A program made the position numbers and the translations under genes. Shown here one piece after another: positions 1 to 6,050 of a stretch of 7,217 nt of DNA (within the stretch, counting starts at the first letter, position 1; each line of letters begins with the position of its first letter). The notes beneath the pieces are model-generated. The model worked only from the letters and a program-made list of their open reading frames with translations. It ran no database searches and had not been told where the DNA came from. Where the stretch lies: positions 1 to 7,217 of the forward strand of contig CAYVRR010000096.1 in NCBI GenBank assembly GCA_964453215.1. Direction: 5' to 3'. Source of the stretch: SABI01 sp964453215. Lineage in GTDB: Bacteria > Spirochaetota > Spirochaetia > Sphaerochaetales > Sphaerochaetaceae.

Positions 1-20
1 GATTTCTTTCTGTCCTTCAA

Positions 21-32
21 GCCATTAATGGC
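21..32. repeat. 12-bp perfect palindrome downstream of the nuclease gene
   Basis: GCCATTAATGGC is its own reverse complement and lies about 80 bases past the nuclease stop codon. It has no T-run beside it and too little loop for a good terminator. I see no convincing intrinsic terminator in 1-113. Confidence 0.35.
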
Positions 33-113
33 ATTCTACTAGACCCTTCCATTTTATATATAAGCTATGACAACCTAAAGGGAGGGTAATTCAGAATAGT
101 AGCTATAGTTGCC

Positions 114-2240
114 TTAGTCATCATCTTCTTCCATTTCTTCGAAGTTTTCAGATAGCTCCAACTCCTGATCTCCCATGGAGAGTGATTGTTTATAGTCATC
201 GGCCATCATGGTCCTATTGAATTCTGCAGTTGGGTTAATTTCATCAACCAATGCTTCTAATTCTTCAAGCGATACATCAAAGAACTCTTTCCGTAAATTT
301 ACTTTATTTAATCGGTTTGCATGGAGCCGTTGGTGTAGGGCATTCTCGAGACCCACTGCATCCTCTGAGAAGATAAAACTATGTACATCGAACTTGAAGG
401 GAACGCTTGCACTGCCCAATTCATCCACACGTTCCTGGGGATCCAGTCGGCGGGTCATGCCAATCTTAAACACATGGTCACCAAAACTACCCAAATTGCT
501 GATAATATACACATTTCCTGCCTTTCCATTTTGCAGTTTGGTAATTTCTTCTTTCTTTTCCTCCACTTGGGCAAGTTGGACATTCAATTCATCCAGTCTT
601 TTCTGGTAGCCTTGCCTTTTTACAGAATCCTCAGGTTCCAAGTCAAATAATGATTGGATTTTCTCTATCTCAGACTGGTACTTTGACTCTTCAAGGGCTA
701 TTTGTTTTTTCTGCTCTTCTAGACGTTTTCTTTCTTCGGCCTCTTCCCTCATCTGCTGCCTGAGAGCAAGTTGTTCCTGGCGGGCTTGTTCTTTCTTGAT
801 GAAATACTCGTACTCTATCTTAACGGCATTGATGAAGAGGTGCTCCAATTCACCGACAAACTTCCTCATTGTCCCAGCAATCTGTTGATTTCCCTCGGAT
901 ACGATTACAAGATATTTTGCTATCAAAGACTGTACTTGTAACAGAGCTACGTCAAGTTTTTCATGTTTGAGGTTATAGAGAATGTTTTGCAGTTCTGAAC
1001 GCAGAGAAAGAACCATGAGCTGGTAGATTGATTGATTCGCCTTCGTTGTATACCTCTGGGCATACGATTCAAGCAGGGAATCAATCTGTTTCTGGTTTGC
1101 CCTAAACTCCTTTCGAAGATCCTGATAATTCATGTAGTTCAGGTTGAGCATTACTGTAGGGGCAAGGGAATCGAGATCAGTTTTATCATATTCAGAAAGA
1201 GGTTTATAATAGGTACTGGGGATTTCAGCTTCATGAAAATTCAACACTGCATGCTCAACCGCTGCATAAAGCTCCTTGGTTCTAGAAAGTTTCAACTTCA
1301 GGTTCTCAAGTTTTTTCTCCAGACTACCGCACTTGCTCTCTAAATCATTTTTCTCAGACCGAAATTCCATGCGCTGGGCGCCCAACTGGATGATCTCAGT
1401 ATCCAGTCTTTGGATTGTATCTTTAAATTGTTCCATTTTTTTCTGTGCTGATTCCAAGTCAGAGACTCCCAACTGCACAATTCGTCTATTTTCTGCATCT
1501 AGCTTCTCCCTAAGGTTCTGGAGAGTTCTTCTTGTAAGAATCAAAATTAGAAGCAATATACAAACCACTACTACGAGAAATATCAATAGTACCATAGAGT
1601 GTCCCTCATTCATTTCTTCCGTAATAGGAAGCTGTGTTTCTTCAATAATAGGTACAACCAGCCCTTCTTTTCCTTTGACACTTGGAACAGACGACTGGGG
1701 AATTGACGAAGAATCACGCTTGGTTGCGTCCTCTTCTATAATCGAGTAATTAACCTCATCATGTCCGGCCTCAACCAACAGACCTTTTGCATCTGTTGGT
1801 AGTGGTGCTGAATACTCTGCAATCAAATTATGCTCAGATTCAGTAGTTTTGACTGACTCCTTCACAAGGGTACCTGGCTCACGACCTGGCTGGTCTTGAC
1901 TATAAGAAGCCAATGAATCAAATTCTACTAGTTTTGCTTTCGTGGTTTGTGCTGAAGAATCAGCAGGTGGCAGGACATCTGATAGTTCGGAGTTCTGCTC
2001 TTCTTGCCTTTCGACAGGTGATTCACTGTCATTCGATGCTATTGATGTTTGACCGTTTGATAGAGGTATCTCTGGTTCCTTGGGTTTCGAAAGCACTTCT
2101 TGCTGACTTGGATTTTCCTCTACTACAGAGTTCTCTGCAACATTCGTATTTGCCTGTTGAGTTGTACAACTGACCATGATTATCAGAGGTATAAGTAAAA
2201 GGCAAGAAATTGAATAAAGTAGCGAATGGTGTTTTTTCAT
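114..2240 (-). CDS. Membrane-anchored DUF4041 / GIY-YIG (Mug113-type) nuclease, SNIPE-like putative antiphage protein
   Basis: This 708-residue protein probably is a membrane-tethered endonuclease. Residues 1-25 form a Lys/His-led hydrophobic leader ending in a relaxed lipobox (MVSC, Cys25). Residues 26-214 are Ser/Pro/Glu-rich and acidic (about 36 acidic, 13 basic). A transmembrane helix spans about 215-235, followed by Arg237-Arg238, which predicts a cytoplasmic C-terminus. Coiled coil follows (about 238-325), then a DUF4041-like helical region (about 328-480, including YYKP near 344), a charged Glu/Gln/Arg coil (about 480-570) and a GIY-YIG domain (about 575-665). The last has VYII at 577-580, FKIGMTRR at 591-598, Arg604, the probable metal-binding Glu632 with His636, and KEFF at 651-654. 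The tail is acidic. DUF4041 plus Mug113 is the layout of SNIPE-type phage-defence nucleases, recalled from the literature. The ATG is supported by the leader and by an in-frame TGA seven codons upstream; no Shine-Dalgarno is visible. No partner gene is adjacent. Family assignment is firm; a defence role is inferred. Confidence 0.85.
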   Translation of the reverse strand: MKKHHSLLYSISCLLLIPLIIMVSCTTQQANTNVAENSVVEENPSQQEVLSKPKEPEIPLSNGQTSIASNDSESPVERQEEQNSELSDVLPPADSSAQTTKAKLVEFDSLASYSQDQPGREPGTLVKESVKTTESEHNLIAEYSAPLPTDAKGLLVEAGHDEVNYSIIEEDATKRDSSSIPQSSVPSVKGKEGLVVPIIEETQLPITEEMNEGHSMVLLIFLVVVVCILLLILILTRRTLQNLREKLDAENRRIVQLGVSDLESAQKKMEQFKDTIQRLDTEIIQLGAQRMEFRSEKNDLESKCGSLEKKLENLKLKLSRTKELYAAVEHAVLNFHEAEIPSTYYKPLSEYDKTDLDSLAPTVMLNLNYMNYQDLRKEFRANQKQIDSLLESYAQRYTTKANQSIYQLMVLSLRSELQNILYNLKHEKLDVALLQVQSLIAKYLVIVSEGNQQIAGTMRKFVGELEHLFINAVKIEYEYFIKKEQARQEQLALRQQMREEAEERKRLEEQKKQIALEESKYQSEIEKIQSLFDLEPEDSVKRQGYQKRLDELNVQLAQVEEKKEEITKLQNGKAGNVYIISNLGSFGDHVFKIGMTRRLDPQERVDELGSASVPFKFDVHSFIFSEDAVGLENALHQRLHANRLNKVNLRKEFFDVSLEELEALVDEINPTAEFNRTMMADDYKQSLSMGDQELELSENFEEMEEDDD

Positions 2241-2245
2241 GTCAA

Positions 2246-2271
2246 CTAGTTTAGTGTATCACGTAAACTAG
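2246..2271 (-). promoter_or_regulatory. Dyad immediately upstream of the nuclease start codon
   Basis: Arms CTAGTTTA (2246-2253) and TAAACTAG (2264-2271) are perfect inverted repeats. Inside them GTG and CAC pair again around TAT, leaving one unpaired G, so the dyad is 11 bp per arm with one bulge. It ends five bases before the ATG at 2240 and occupies the place where a Shine-Dalgarno would be, and none is seen. It could be a repressor operator or an mRNA hairpin limiting translation. Symmetry is observed; function is inferred. Confidence 0.5.
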
Positions 2272-2306
2272 ACTTTGGATGCACGATTTTTCGCTTTCAG
2301 CAACCA

Positions 2307-2315
2307 ATAATATCA
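2307..2315 (-). promoter_or_regulatory. Possible extended -10 element for the nuclease gene
   Basis: On the minus strand this reads TGA followed by TATTAT, an extended -10 pattern with five of six matches to TATAAT. No good -35 lies at the usual distance. If used, transcription would start near 2300 and give a leader of about 60 nt containing the 2246-2271 dyad. This is weak evidence in an AT-rich region. Confidence 0.22.
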
Positions 2316-2549
2316 GGCAACAAGCTTCTGCGCTCCTGGTTATGTTCTATAGTGAAACTTACTGAAGTTACCATAAGATCATACCTGCACCAAGAGTTCT
2401 ATCATTGTCTTTTTACGAAGGTATCCAACCATTTCCGACCTTTTACCCCTTCTCAGCGAGCTTCGCAACATTGCAACTTTTTCAACTCAATGGAGGAGGA
2501 TTAGTCTGCCTTGGAAAGTATTAGATACTTATTTGCAAACAGCTCTCTT

Positions 2550-2608
2550 CTAGAGGTACATGAAATCACTCACCATCTGACTTCAAGGCCTCTAGTATTA
2601 TGATTTCA
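2550..2608. repeat. Interleaved inverted repeats (pseudoknot-like order)
   Basis: CTAGAGG (2550-2556) pairs with CCTCTAG (2589-2595), and TGAAATCA (2561-2568) pairs with TGATTTCA (2601-2608). The order is A, B, A-prime, B-prime, so the two stems interlock as in an H-type pseudoknot, with gaps of 4, 20 and 5 bases. The repeats are exact but short and could be chance. They lie far from any intact gene start. Confidence 0.3.
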
Positions 2609-2672
2609 CGTTTCCAAGCTCCAAGAAATATTTCCACAAAAAATTCAAAATATCTCCACGAGAGTATTTATG

Positions 2673-2882
2673 TTATAACTCAACCAATTCAAGACCTGTA
2701 ATACCTGAAGCAGTGAAAAATCTGAACGCCTTTTCACCTGCTCTCTTGAATATCAGATCGTTGATGGGCTCACTCACAAACATTCTCTTCTCTTGCGAAA
2801 TTGGATAAATACTTCCAGCCGTTGTAAACCCTGCAAGTATAGGTCCTCTGTGTTTTAGGTTTAAGATACATTTATATATTTT
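2673..2882 (-). pseudogene. Possible 3' remnant of an unidentified gene
   Basis: A minus-strand frame stays open for 69 codons from just after a TGA (2883-2885) to a TAA (2673-2675). The encoded segment looks protein-like: about 58 residues including GPILAGFTTAG, then MFVSEPINDLIFKRAGEKAF, then FFTASGITGLELVEL at the end. No ATG, GTG or TTG precedes the internal Met at 2781-2783, so a full gene is missing its 5' part; the tctA terminator lies about 50 bp upstream. The SGITGLELVEL ending loosely recalls C-termini of Imm11/DUF1629-type proteins, but I cannot assign it. A 36-residue peptide starting at the internal ATG is an alternative. A chance open frame remains possible. Confidence 0.4.
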
Positions 2883-2929
2883 TCAAGAATTAACAGGATA
2901 CATCGCATAACAGTTTTTGATTGTCAGAA

Positions 2930-2971
2930 GGCAAGAAAGAAATTGCCTGCAACCAACTTTGATTGCAGGCA
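2930..2971 (-). terminator. tctA: Intrinsic terminator-like hairpin after tctA
   Basis: On the minus strand, 18 bases after the tctA stop, TGCCTGCA pairs with TGCAGGCA (outer arms 2964-2971 and 2944-2951). The intervening bases can extend the stem by four pairs (ATCA with TGGT, one G-U) around a tetraloop. The 3' flank is T-rich (AATTTCTTTCTT) though not a clean T-run. An alternative hairpin (GGCAA with TTGCC) overlaps its 3' side. Position and shape suit the end of the transporter operon. Confidence 0.65.
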
Positions 2972-2989
2972 CCATGTATCAAGATAAGT

Positions 2990-4471
2990 CTAGTTTCTCT
3001 CACTCTTAATATTGGAATAGATGGAATACAAGATCGTAAATGCAGCAAGAAGCAAGAAAACAAGAGAAATCGGACGCGTGAAGAATACGGAAATATCATT
3101 CTTGTTCACAAGCAGGGCCCTGTTTAAGTTCTCTTCAGCAATAGGTCCCAGAATGACACCCAATACCAAAGGAGCTCCTGGATAACCAAACTTCTTCATA
3201 AAATATCCGATTACACCAAAACAGATTGCCACATATACATCATATAATTGGTTACCAAGTGAATACGATCCCACTACACACAATATGATGATAATTGGCA
3301 TGAGAATATTTGAAGGGATCTTCAACAATTTCGGAGAGTGTTTCGCACTCAACAATCCAACCCCAAGCATTACAAACTGAATGAGAAACATACCGGCAAA
3401 GATTGTATAGACCAAGTCAATACTTTCAACAAAGAGCATCGGGCCTGGTCGAACGCCTATGAGAATAAGGGACCCAAGCATAACGGAAGTAACAACATCA
3501 CCGGGAACACCCAGGCAAAGCATTGGAATCAACGCACCACCGGTAGTAGCATTATTGGAAGCCTCAGGAGCGGCAATCCCCTCGTAGGATCCCTTGCCAA
3601 AATCATCAGGACGCTTGGAAATTTTCTGGGCAACATTATATGCAATAAAACTTGCGATGGAACCACCTGTACCAGGAATGATACCTACAAACACTCCAAT
3701 CACACCACCAACCACTGCAGCAAGCAGAAATCCTTTGATATCTAACCATTTTGGAAGCATATTGGTTATGACCTGTGTATTTGTCTTTTTCACATTATGA
3801 TCTTTATTAACTTGCGTAAATGCTTCAGATAACGCAAAAACACCAATAAGGACTGGCAGCAGGGAGAATCCTCTCATCAATCTTGGAATTCCAAAGGTAA
3901 ATCGATCTGTCCCAGCAATTGTATCAATTCCTACTGTCGAGATCAGCAATCCCAAGCAACCTGCCAGCAATCCTTTTTCAATATTCTTCCCGGAAGAACT
4001 TGCCATAATTGACAAGCCAAAAACTGCAAGAGAAAAATAGTCTGCAGCATGAAAATTGAGTGCAATTTTGGCCAACTGAGGGGCAATAAGGAATAAACAA
4101 ATAGAGGAAATAAGTCCACCAATGAAAGAAGATATCGCTGAAATACCCAATGCCCTACCCGCCTGTCCTTTTTCACAGAGCGGATACCCATCCAATAAGG
4201 TGGCTGCAGCCGAAGGGGTTCCTGGAGTCTTCAAGAGAATTGCAGAAATTGAACCACCGTACATCGAACCGCAGAACAATCCACACAACATAACCAGTGC
4301 TGTATCTGCTGGAAGCTGATACACCAGAGGTAATAATAGAATAATTCCCATGGAACCAGAAAGTCCTGGAAGTGACCCAATAATAATCCCTATAACCACA
4401 CCAAACACCATCAAGGAGAAGGTTAGAGGTTGCATGACTAAAGAAAACCCACTAATTACACTTGAAAACAT
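2990..4471 (-). CDS. tctA: Tripartite tricarboxylate transporter, large membrane subunit TctA
   Basis: This is the large transmembrane subunit of a TTT-family secondary transporter, which moves a carboxylated solute delivered by the binding protein across the inner membrane using an ion gradient. The 493 residues match the family's usual length of about 500 and form many hydrophobic helices. Both halves carry the family signatures: GSLPGLSGS (32-40) and YGGS (71-74) through PGTPSAAATLLDGYP (83-97) in the first; GIIPGTGGSIASFIAY (263-278), EGIAAPEASNNATTGGALIP (298-316ff) and RPGP (341-344) in the second. Near the C-terminus is YPGAPLVLGVILGPIAEENL (430-449). Lys81 sits where many relatives have Asn. 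The ATG is preceded by AGGGAG at 4479-4484 with 7-nt spacing, right after the tctB stop (15-bp gap), so translation is probably coupled. The substrate cannot be read from sequence. Confidence 0.95.
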   Translation of the reverse strand: MFSSVISGFSLVMQPLTFSLMVFGVVIGIIIGSLPGLSGSMGIILLLPLVYQLPADTALVMLCGLFCGSMYGGSISAILLKTPGTPSAAATLLDGYPLCEKGQAGRALGISAISSFIGGLISSICLFLIAPQLAKIALNFHAADYFSLAVFGLSIMASSSGKNIEKGLLAGCLGLLISTVGIDTIAGTDRFTFGIPRLMRGFSLLPVLIGVFALSEAFTQVNKDHNVKKTNTQVITNMLPKWLDIKGFLLAAVVGGVIGVFVGIIPGTGGSIASFIAYNVAQKISKRPDDFGKGSYEGIAAPEASNNATTGGALIPMLCLGVPGDVVTSVMLGSLILIGVRPGPMLFVESIDLVYTIFAGMFLIQFVMLGVGLLSAKHSPKLLKIPSNILMPIIIILCVVGSYSLGNQLYDVYVAICFGVIGYFMKKFGYPGAPLVLGVILGPIAEENLNRALLVNKNDISVFFTRPISLVFLLLAAFTILYSIYSNIKSERN

Positions 4472-4486
4472 GATCCTTCTCCCTAG

Positions 4487-4948
4487 TTAGAATAGATTAA
4501 ATCGTGGTAGCAGTATTTTAAATGCATACATGAACAAGAAATATATCACTGCAGATACAGAAACACTTATAACGATACCTTTTTTCTTGTTTTTATACCC
4601 AAACATACCAAATAGAAACATTAGAAAAAACGGAGATAGAAAAAGGAATCCAATATATTTCATGAGGAACACATACAAGAAGGTTCCCCCGATGAGTATT
4701 GCAACATTGGATGCTTGCTTTGGATTATAGGTAATTTCTGTACCAATCGTTACATTTCGAACAACCAATGCCTTTACAGCTTGTACGACACCCAGAAAGA
4801 TTATTATATAAGCAACAAAAGAAGGGTAATCACCGGGACTGATACCCGTCTTTACTTGTGGCAGTTTTTTTGATTGTATAATCACAAAAATGCCAAAAAG
4901 GATGGCTCCGAGGCCAAACCAGAATTCTACAGACAGTTTCTTTTTCAT
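4487..4948 (-). CDS. tctB: Tripartite tricarboxylate transporter, small membrane subunit TctB
   Basis: This 153-residue protein is the small membrane subunit that partners TctA; family members are poorly conserved, about 150 residues, with four helices. Hydrophobic segments lie at about 9-25, 43-62, 81-117 (long enough to be a hairpin pair) and 123-144. The GISPGDYP stretch (35-42) ahead of the second helix matches the family's conserved G-P-x-x-YP region. The frame stays open to a TTG at 4966, but no ribosome-binding site precedes that codon. The ATG at 4948 has GGAG at 4955-4958 with 6-nt spacing and gives a typical MKKKLSVEFW start, so I chose it. The gene sits between tctC and tctA in canonical C-B-A order. 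Identification rests on both context and the domain pattern. Confidence 0.92.
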   Translation of the reverse strand: MKKKLSVEFWFGLGAILFGIFVIIQSKKLPQVKTGISPGDYPSFVAYIIIFLGVVQAVKALVVRNVTIGTEITYNPKQASNVAILIGGTFLYVFLMKYIGFLFLSPFFLMFLFGMFGYKNKKKGIVISVSVSAVIYFLFMYAFKILLPRFNLF

Positions 4949-4954
4949 GATAAT

Positions 4955-4958
4955 CTCC
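4955..4958 (-). promoter_or_regulatory. tctB: Shine-Dalgarno that fixes the tctB start
   Basis: GGAG on the minus strand lies 6 nt before the ATG at 4948. It would lie inside the coding region if the upstream TTG (4966) were used, and that TTG has no such site. This supports a 153-residue TctB. Confidence 0.8.
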
Positions 4959-4971
4959 GTACTCAAAACAT

Positions 4972-5004
4972 GATGGGGCGATAGACACCTCTATTCGCCC
5001 CATC
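4972..5004 (-). promoter_or_regulatory. Strong intercistronic hairpin between tctC and tctB
   Basis: GATGGGGCGATAG (4972-4984, plus strand) and CTATTCGCCCCATC (4991-5004) are inverted repeats differing by a single extra base, with a 6-base loop. The GC-rich stem of about 13 pairs begins 13 bases after the tctC stop and is followed on the minus strand by a weak T-tract. Such elements commonly protect upstream mRNA from 3' decay or partly terminate transcription, raising binding protein over permease. The structure is observed; that role is inferred from other transport operons. Confidence 0.75.
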
Positions 5005-5017
5005 TATACTAATTGAA

Positions 5018-6013
5018 TTAGTATCTGTCACCCAAGCCTTTTGCTTTTACAAGCTTCTCATAGCGGGCGTCTTCACTCACAAGGAACTGACCAAAATCAG
5101 AAGCATTCTTATAGGTAGGGCTTACGTTCATGGCTTTCATCTTTTCAATAAACACAGGGTCTTCAATGCACTGCTTGAAGATATCGTGCAATCTCTGGAT
5201 TACAGTTTCAGGAGTGCCTGGAGGACATACAACACCTCTCCACTGGGGAAGAACAAGATCGAGGCCCTGCTCCTTGGCGGTAGGAACATCAGGGAAAGAG
5301 GGATAACGATCTTCTGAGAATACTGCAAGCATTTTCAGCTGACCAGCCTCAATATTGGAAACACCTTCTGGTGCATTATTCATAGCAGAATCAACCTGCT
5401 TCCCAAGCAATCCAATGATTGATGGACCACCACCGCTGAAAGGAATGTGTGTAAACTCACCACTAATGGCATCTTCAAACAAGATTGCAGCCATATGGTT
5501 TCCACCTGCAGTACCAGCATTGCCAATAGAAATCACACTAGGATTAGCTTTTGCATCATCAATGAAATCCTGTAGTGTATTCCATTTTGCATCTGCGTTG
5601 ACCAGAAGATAATTGTAAGAACTTACCACCTGGAGAACTGGCTCAAATGTCGTTGCAGTAATCGGTGTCTTGCTGAGCTGTGTTTTCGTCAGCGAAGCAT
5701 TATTCCAATGCATCACAGTATAGCCATTCGGCCTTGCATCCAGGAACTCAATTGCACCGGTAATACCTGCAGCCCCAGGCACATTCTTGATAACCAACGG
5801 CTGACCGTTTGCATACTTGGGGAACACTTCTGCAATTACACGGAACACAACATCACCACCACCACCAGCGCTCCAACCAACGACAGCTTCAACTGGCTTA
5901 TCCGGAAAATTTGACATATCAGCAGAGGCTGCTGAAGCTTCGGGGGCTCCCTGTGCAAACAACATGCTACAGGACAAGATGATTGCGAACGCAATACTAC
6001 CTAATTTTTTCAT
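5018..6013 (-). CDS. tctC: Tripartite tricarboxylate transporter substrate-binding protein TctC
   Basis: This 331-residue periplasmic binding protein (TctC/Bug family) captures the solute and delivers it to TctA-TctB. Residues 1-20 are a signal peptide (MKK, then a hydrophobic core, ending LFA-QGAPEA). ILSC at 12-15 also resembles a lipobox, so a lipid-anchored form is possible. Family landmarks follow: FPDKPVEAVVGWSAGGGGD (36-54), NVPGAAGITGA (77-87) with the glycine-rich ligand loop, ARPNGYT (93-99), GNAGTAGGNH (164-173), PFSGGGPSI (191-199), FPDVPTAKEQG (240-250) and PPGTPETVI (264-272). The ATG at 6013 has GAGGAG at 6019-6024 with 5-nt spacing; an in-frame ATG 27 bases upstream lacks such a site. 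The gene follows the oxidoreductase gene by 37 bp. Bug-type proteins usually bind carboxylates by two water-mediated contacts; the actual ligand here is unknown. Confidence 0.95.
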   Translation of the reverse strand: MKKLGSIAFAIILSCSMLFAQGAPEASAASADMSNFPDKPVEAVVGWSAGGGGDVVFRVIAEVFPKYANGQPLVIKNVPGAAGITGAIEFLDARPNGYTVMHWNNASLTKTQLSKTPITATTFEPVLQVVSSYNYLLVNADAKWNTLQDFIDDAKANPSVISIGNAGTAGGNHMAAILFEDAISGEFTHIPFSGGGPSIIGLLGKQVDSAMNNAPEGVSNIEAGQLKMLAVFSEDRYPSFPDVPTAKEQGLDLVLPQWRGVVCPPGTPETVIQRLHDIFKQCIEDPVFIEKMKAMNVSPTYKNASDFGQFLVSEDARYEKLVKAKGLGDRY

Positions 6014-6018
6014 ATTCT

Positions 6019-6024
6019 CTCCTC
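6019..6024 (-). promoter_or_regulatory. tctC: Shine-Dalgarno that fixes the tctC start
   Basis: GAGGAG on the minus strand ends 5 nt before the ATG at 6013. It selects this start over the in-frame ATG at 6040, which would put nine charged residues before the signal peptide and lies within the 6031-6046 hairpin. Confidence 0.8.
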
Positions 6025-6030
6025 TATTAT

Positions 6031-6046
6031 CCCTTATCAATAAGGG
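6031..6046. repeat. Short hairpin between the oxidoreductase gene and tctC
   Basis: CCCTTAT (6031-6037) and ATAAGGG (6040-6046) form a perfect inverted repeat, foldable as six pairs with a TCAA-type loop. In the minus-strand mRNA it lies 6 nt upstream of the tctC Shine-Dalgarno. A T-run follows it only on the plus strand, so it is not a terminator for this operon. It may be an RNA-stability or processing site, or a weak operator. Confidence 0.4.
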
Positions 6047-6050
6047 GTTT

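Larger units (their letters stand above)
2241..2989. other. Intergenic region without an intact gene
   Basis: About 750 bp separate the nuclease gene from tctA. I see the operon terminator (2930-2971), a start-less protein-like open stretch (2673-2882), interleaved inverted repeats (2550-2608) and the dyad and possible promoter of the nuclease gene. Elsewhere only short open stretches occur: a minus-strand one ending near 2386, with a Lys/Arg-rich 30-residue peptide from an internal ATG, and plus-strand ones around 2375-2550. None has a recognisable domain or a ribosome-binding site. No tRNA, CRISPR or insertion-sequence ends were seen. The region may be a decayed gene locus. Confidence 0.6.

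Noticed and set aside
35..70. An 11-residue minus-strand mini-ORF beside a TATATATAA stretch.
   Set aside because: Too short, without a ribosome site, and the TA-rich run alone does not make a promoter.
3..89. A plus-strand frame open from the left edge to a TAA at 87-89 (28 codons, hydrophobic then DNLKGG), perhaps the 3' end of a convergent gene.
   Set aside because: An open run of this length is common by chance, no domain is recognisable, and the start would lie outside the window. It stays unresolved.
1276..1749. A long plus-strand open frame (157 codons) antisense to the nuclease gene.
   Set aside because: It mirrors the coiled-coil, transmembrane and linker coding region, has unnatural composition and no ribosome site.
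2386..2478. A 30-residue minus-strand Lys/Arg-rich peptide starting at an internal ATG.
   Set aside because: No ribosome site or recognisable domain; too short to separate from chance, although it may be another piece of a decayed gene.
3338..3745. A 135-codon plus-strand frame antisense to tctA.
   Set aside because: The Asn/Thr/His-rich translation is a shadow of the tctA codons and matches no family.
4949..4966. A TTG start giving a TctB six residues longer.
   Set aside because: No ribosome site precedes the TTG, and the ATG at 4948 has a well-spaced GGAG.
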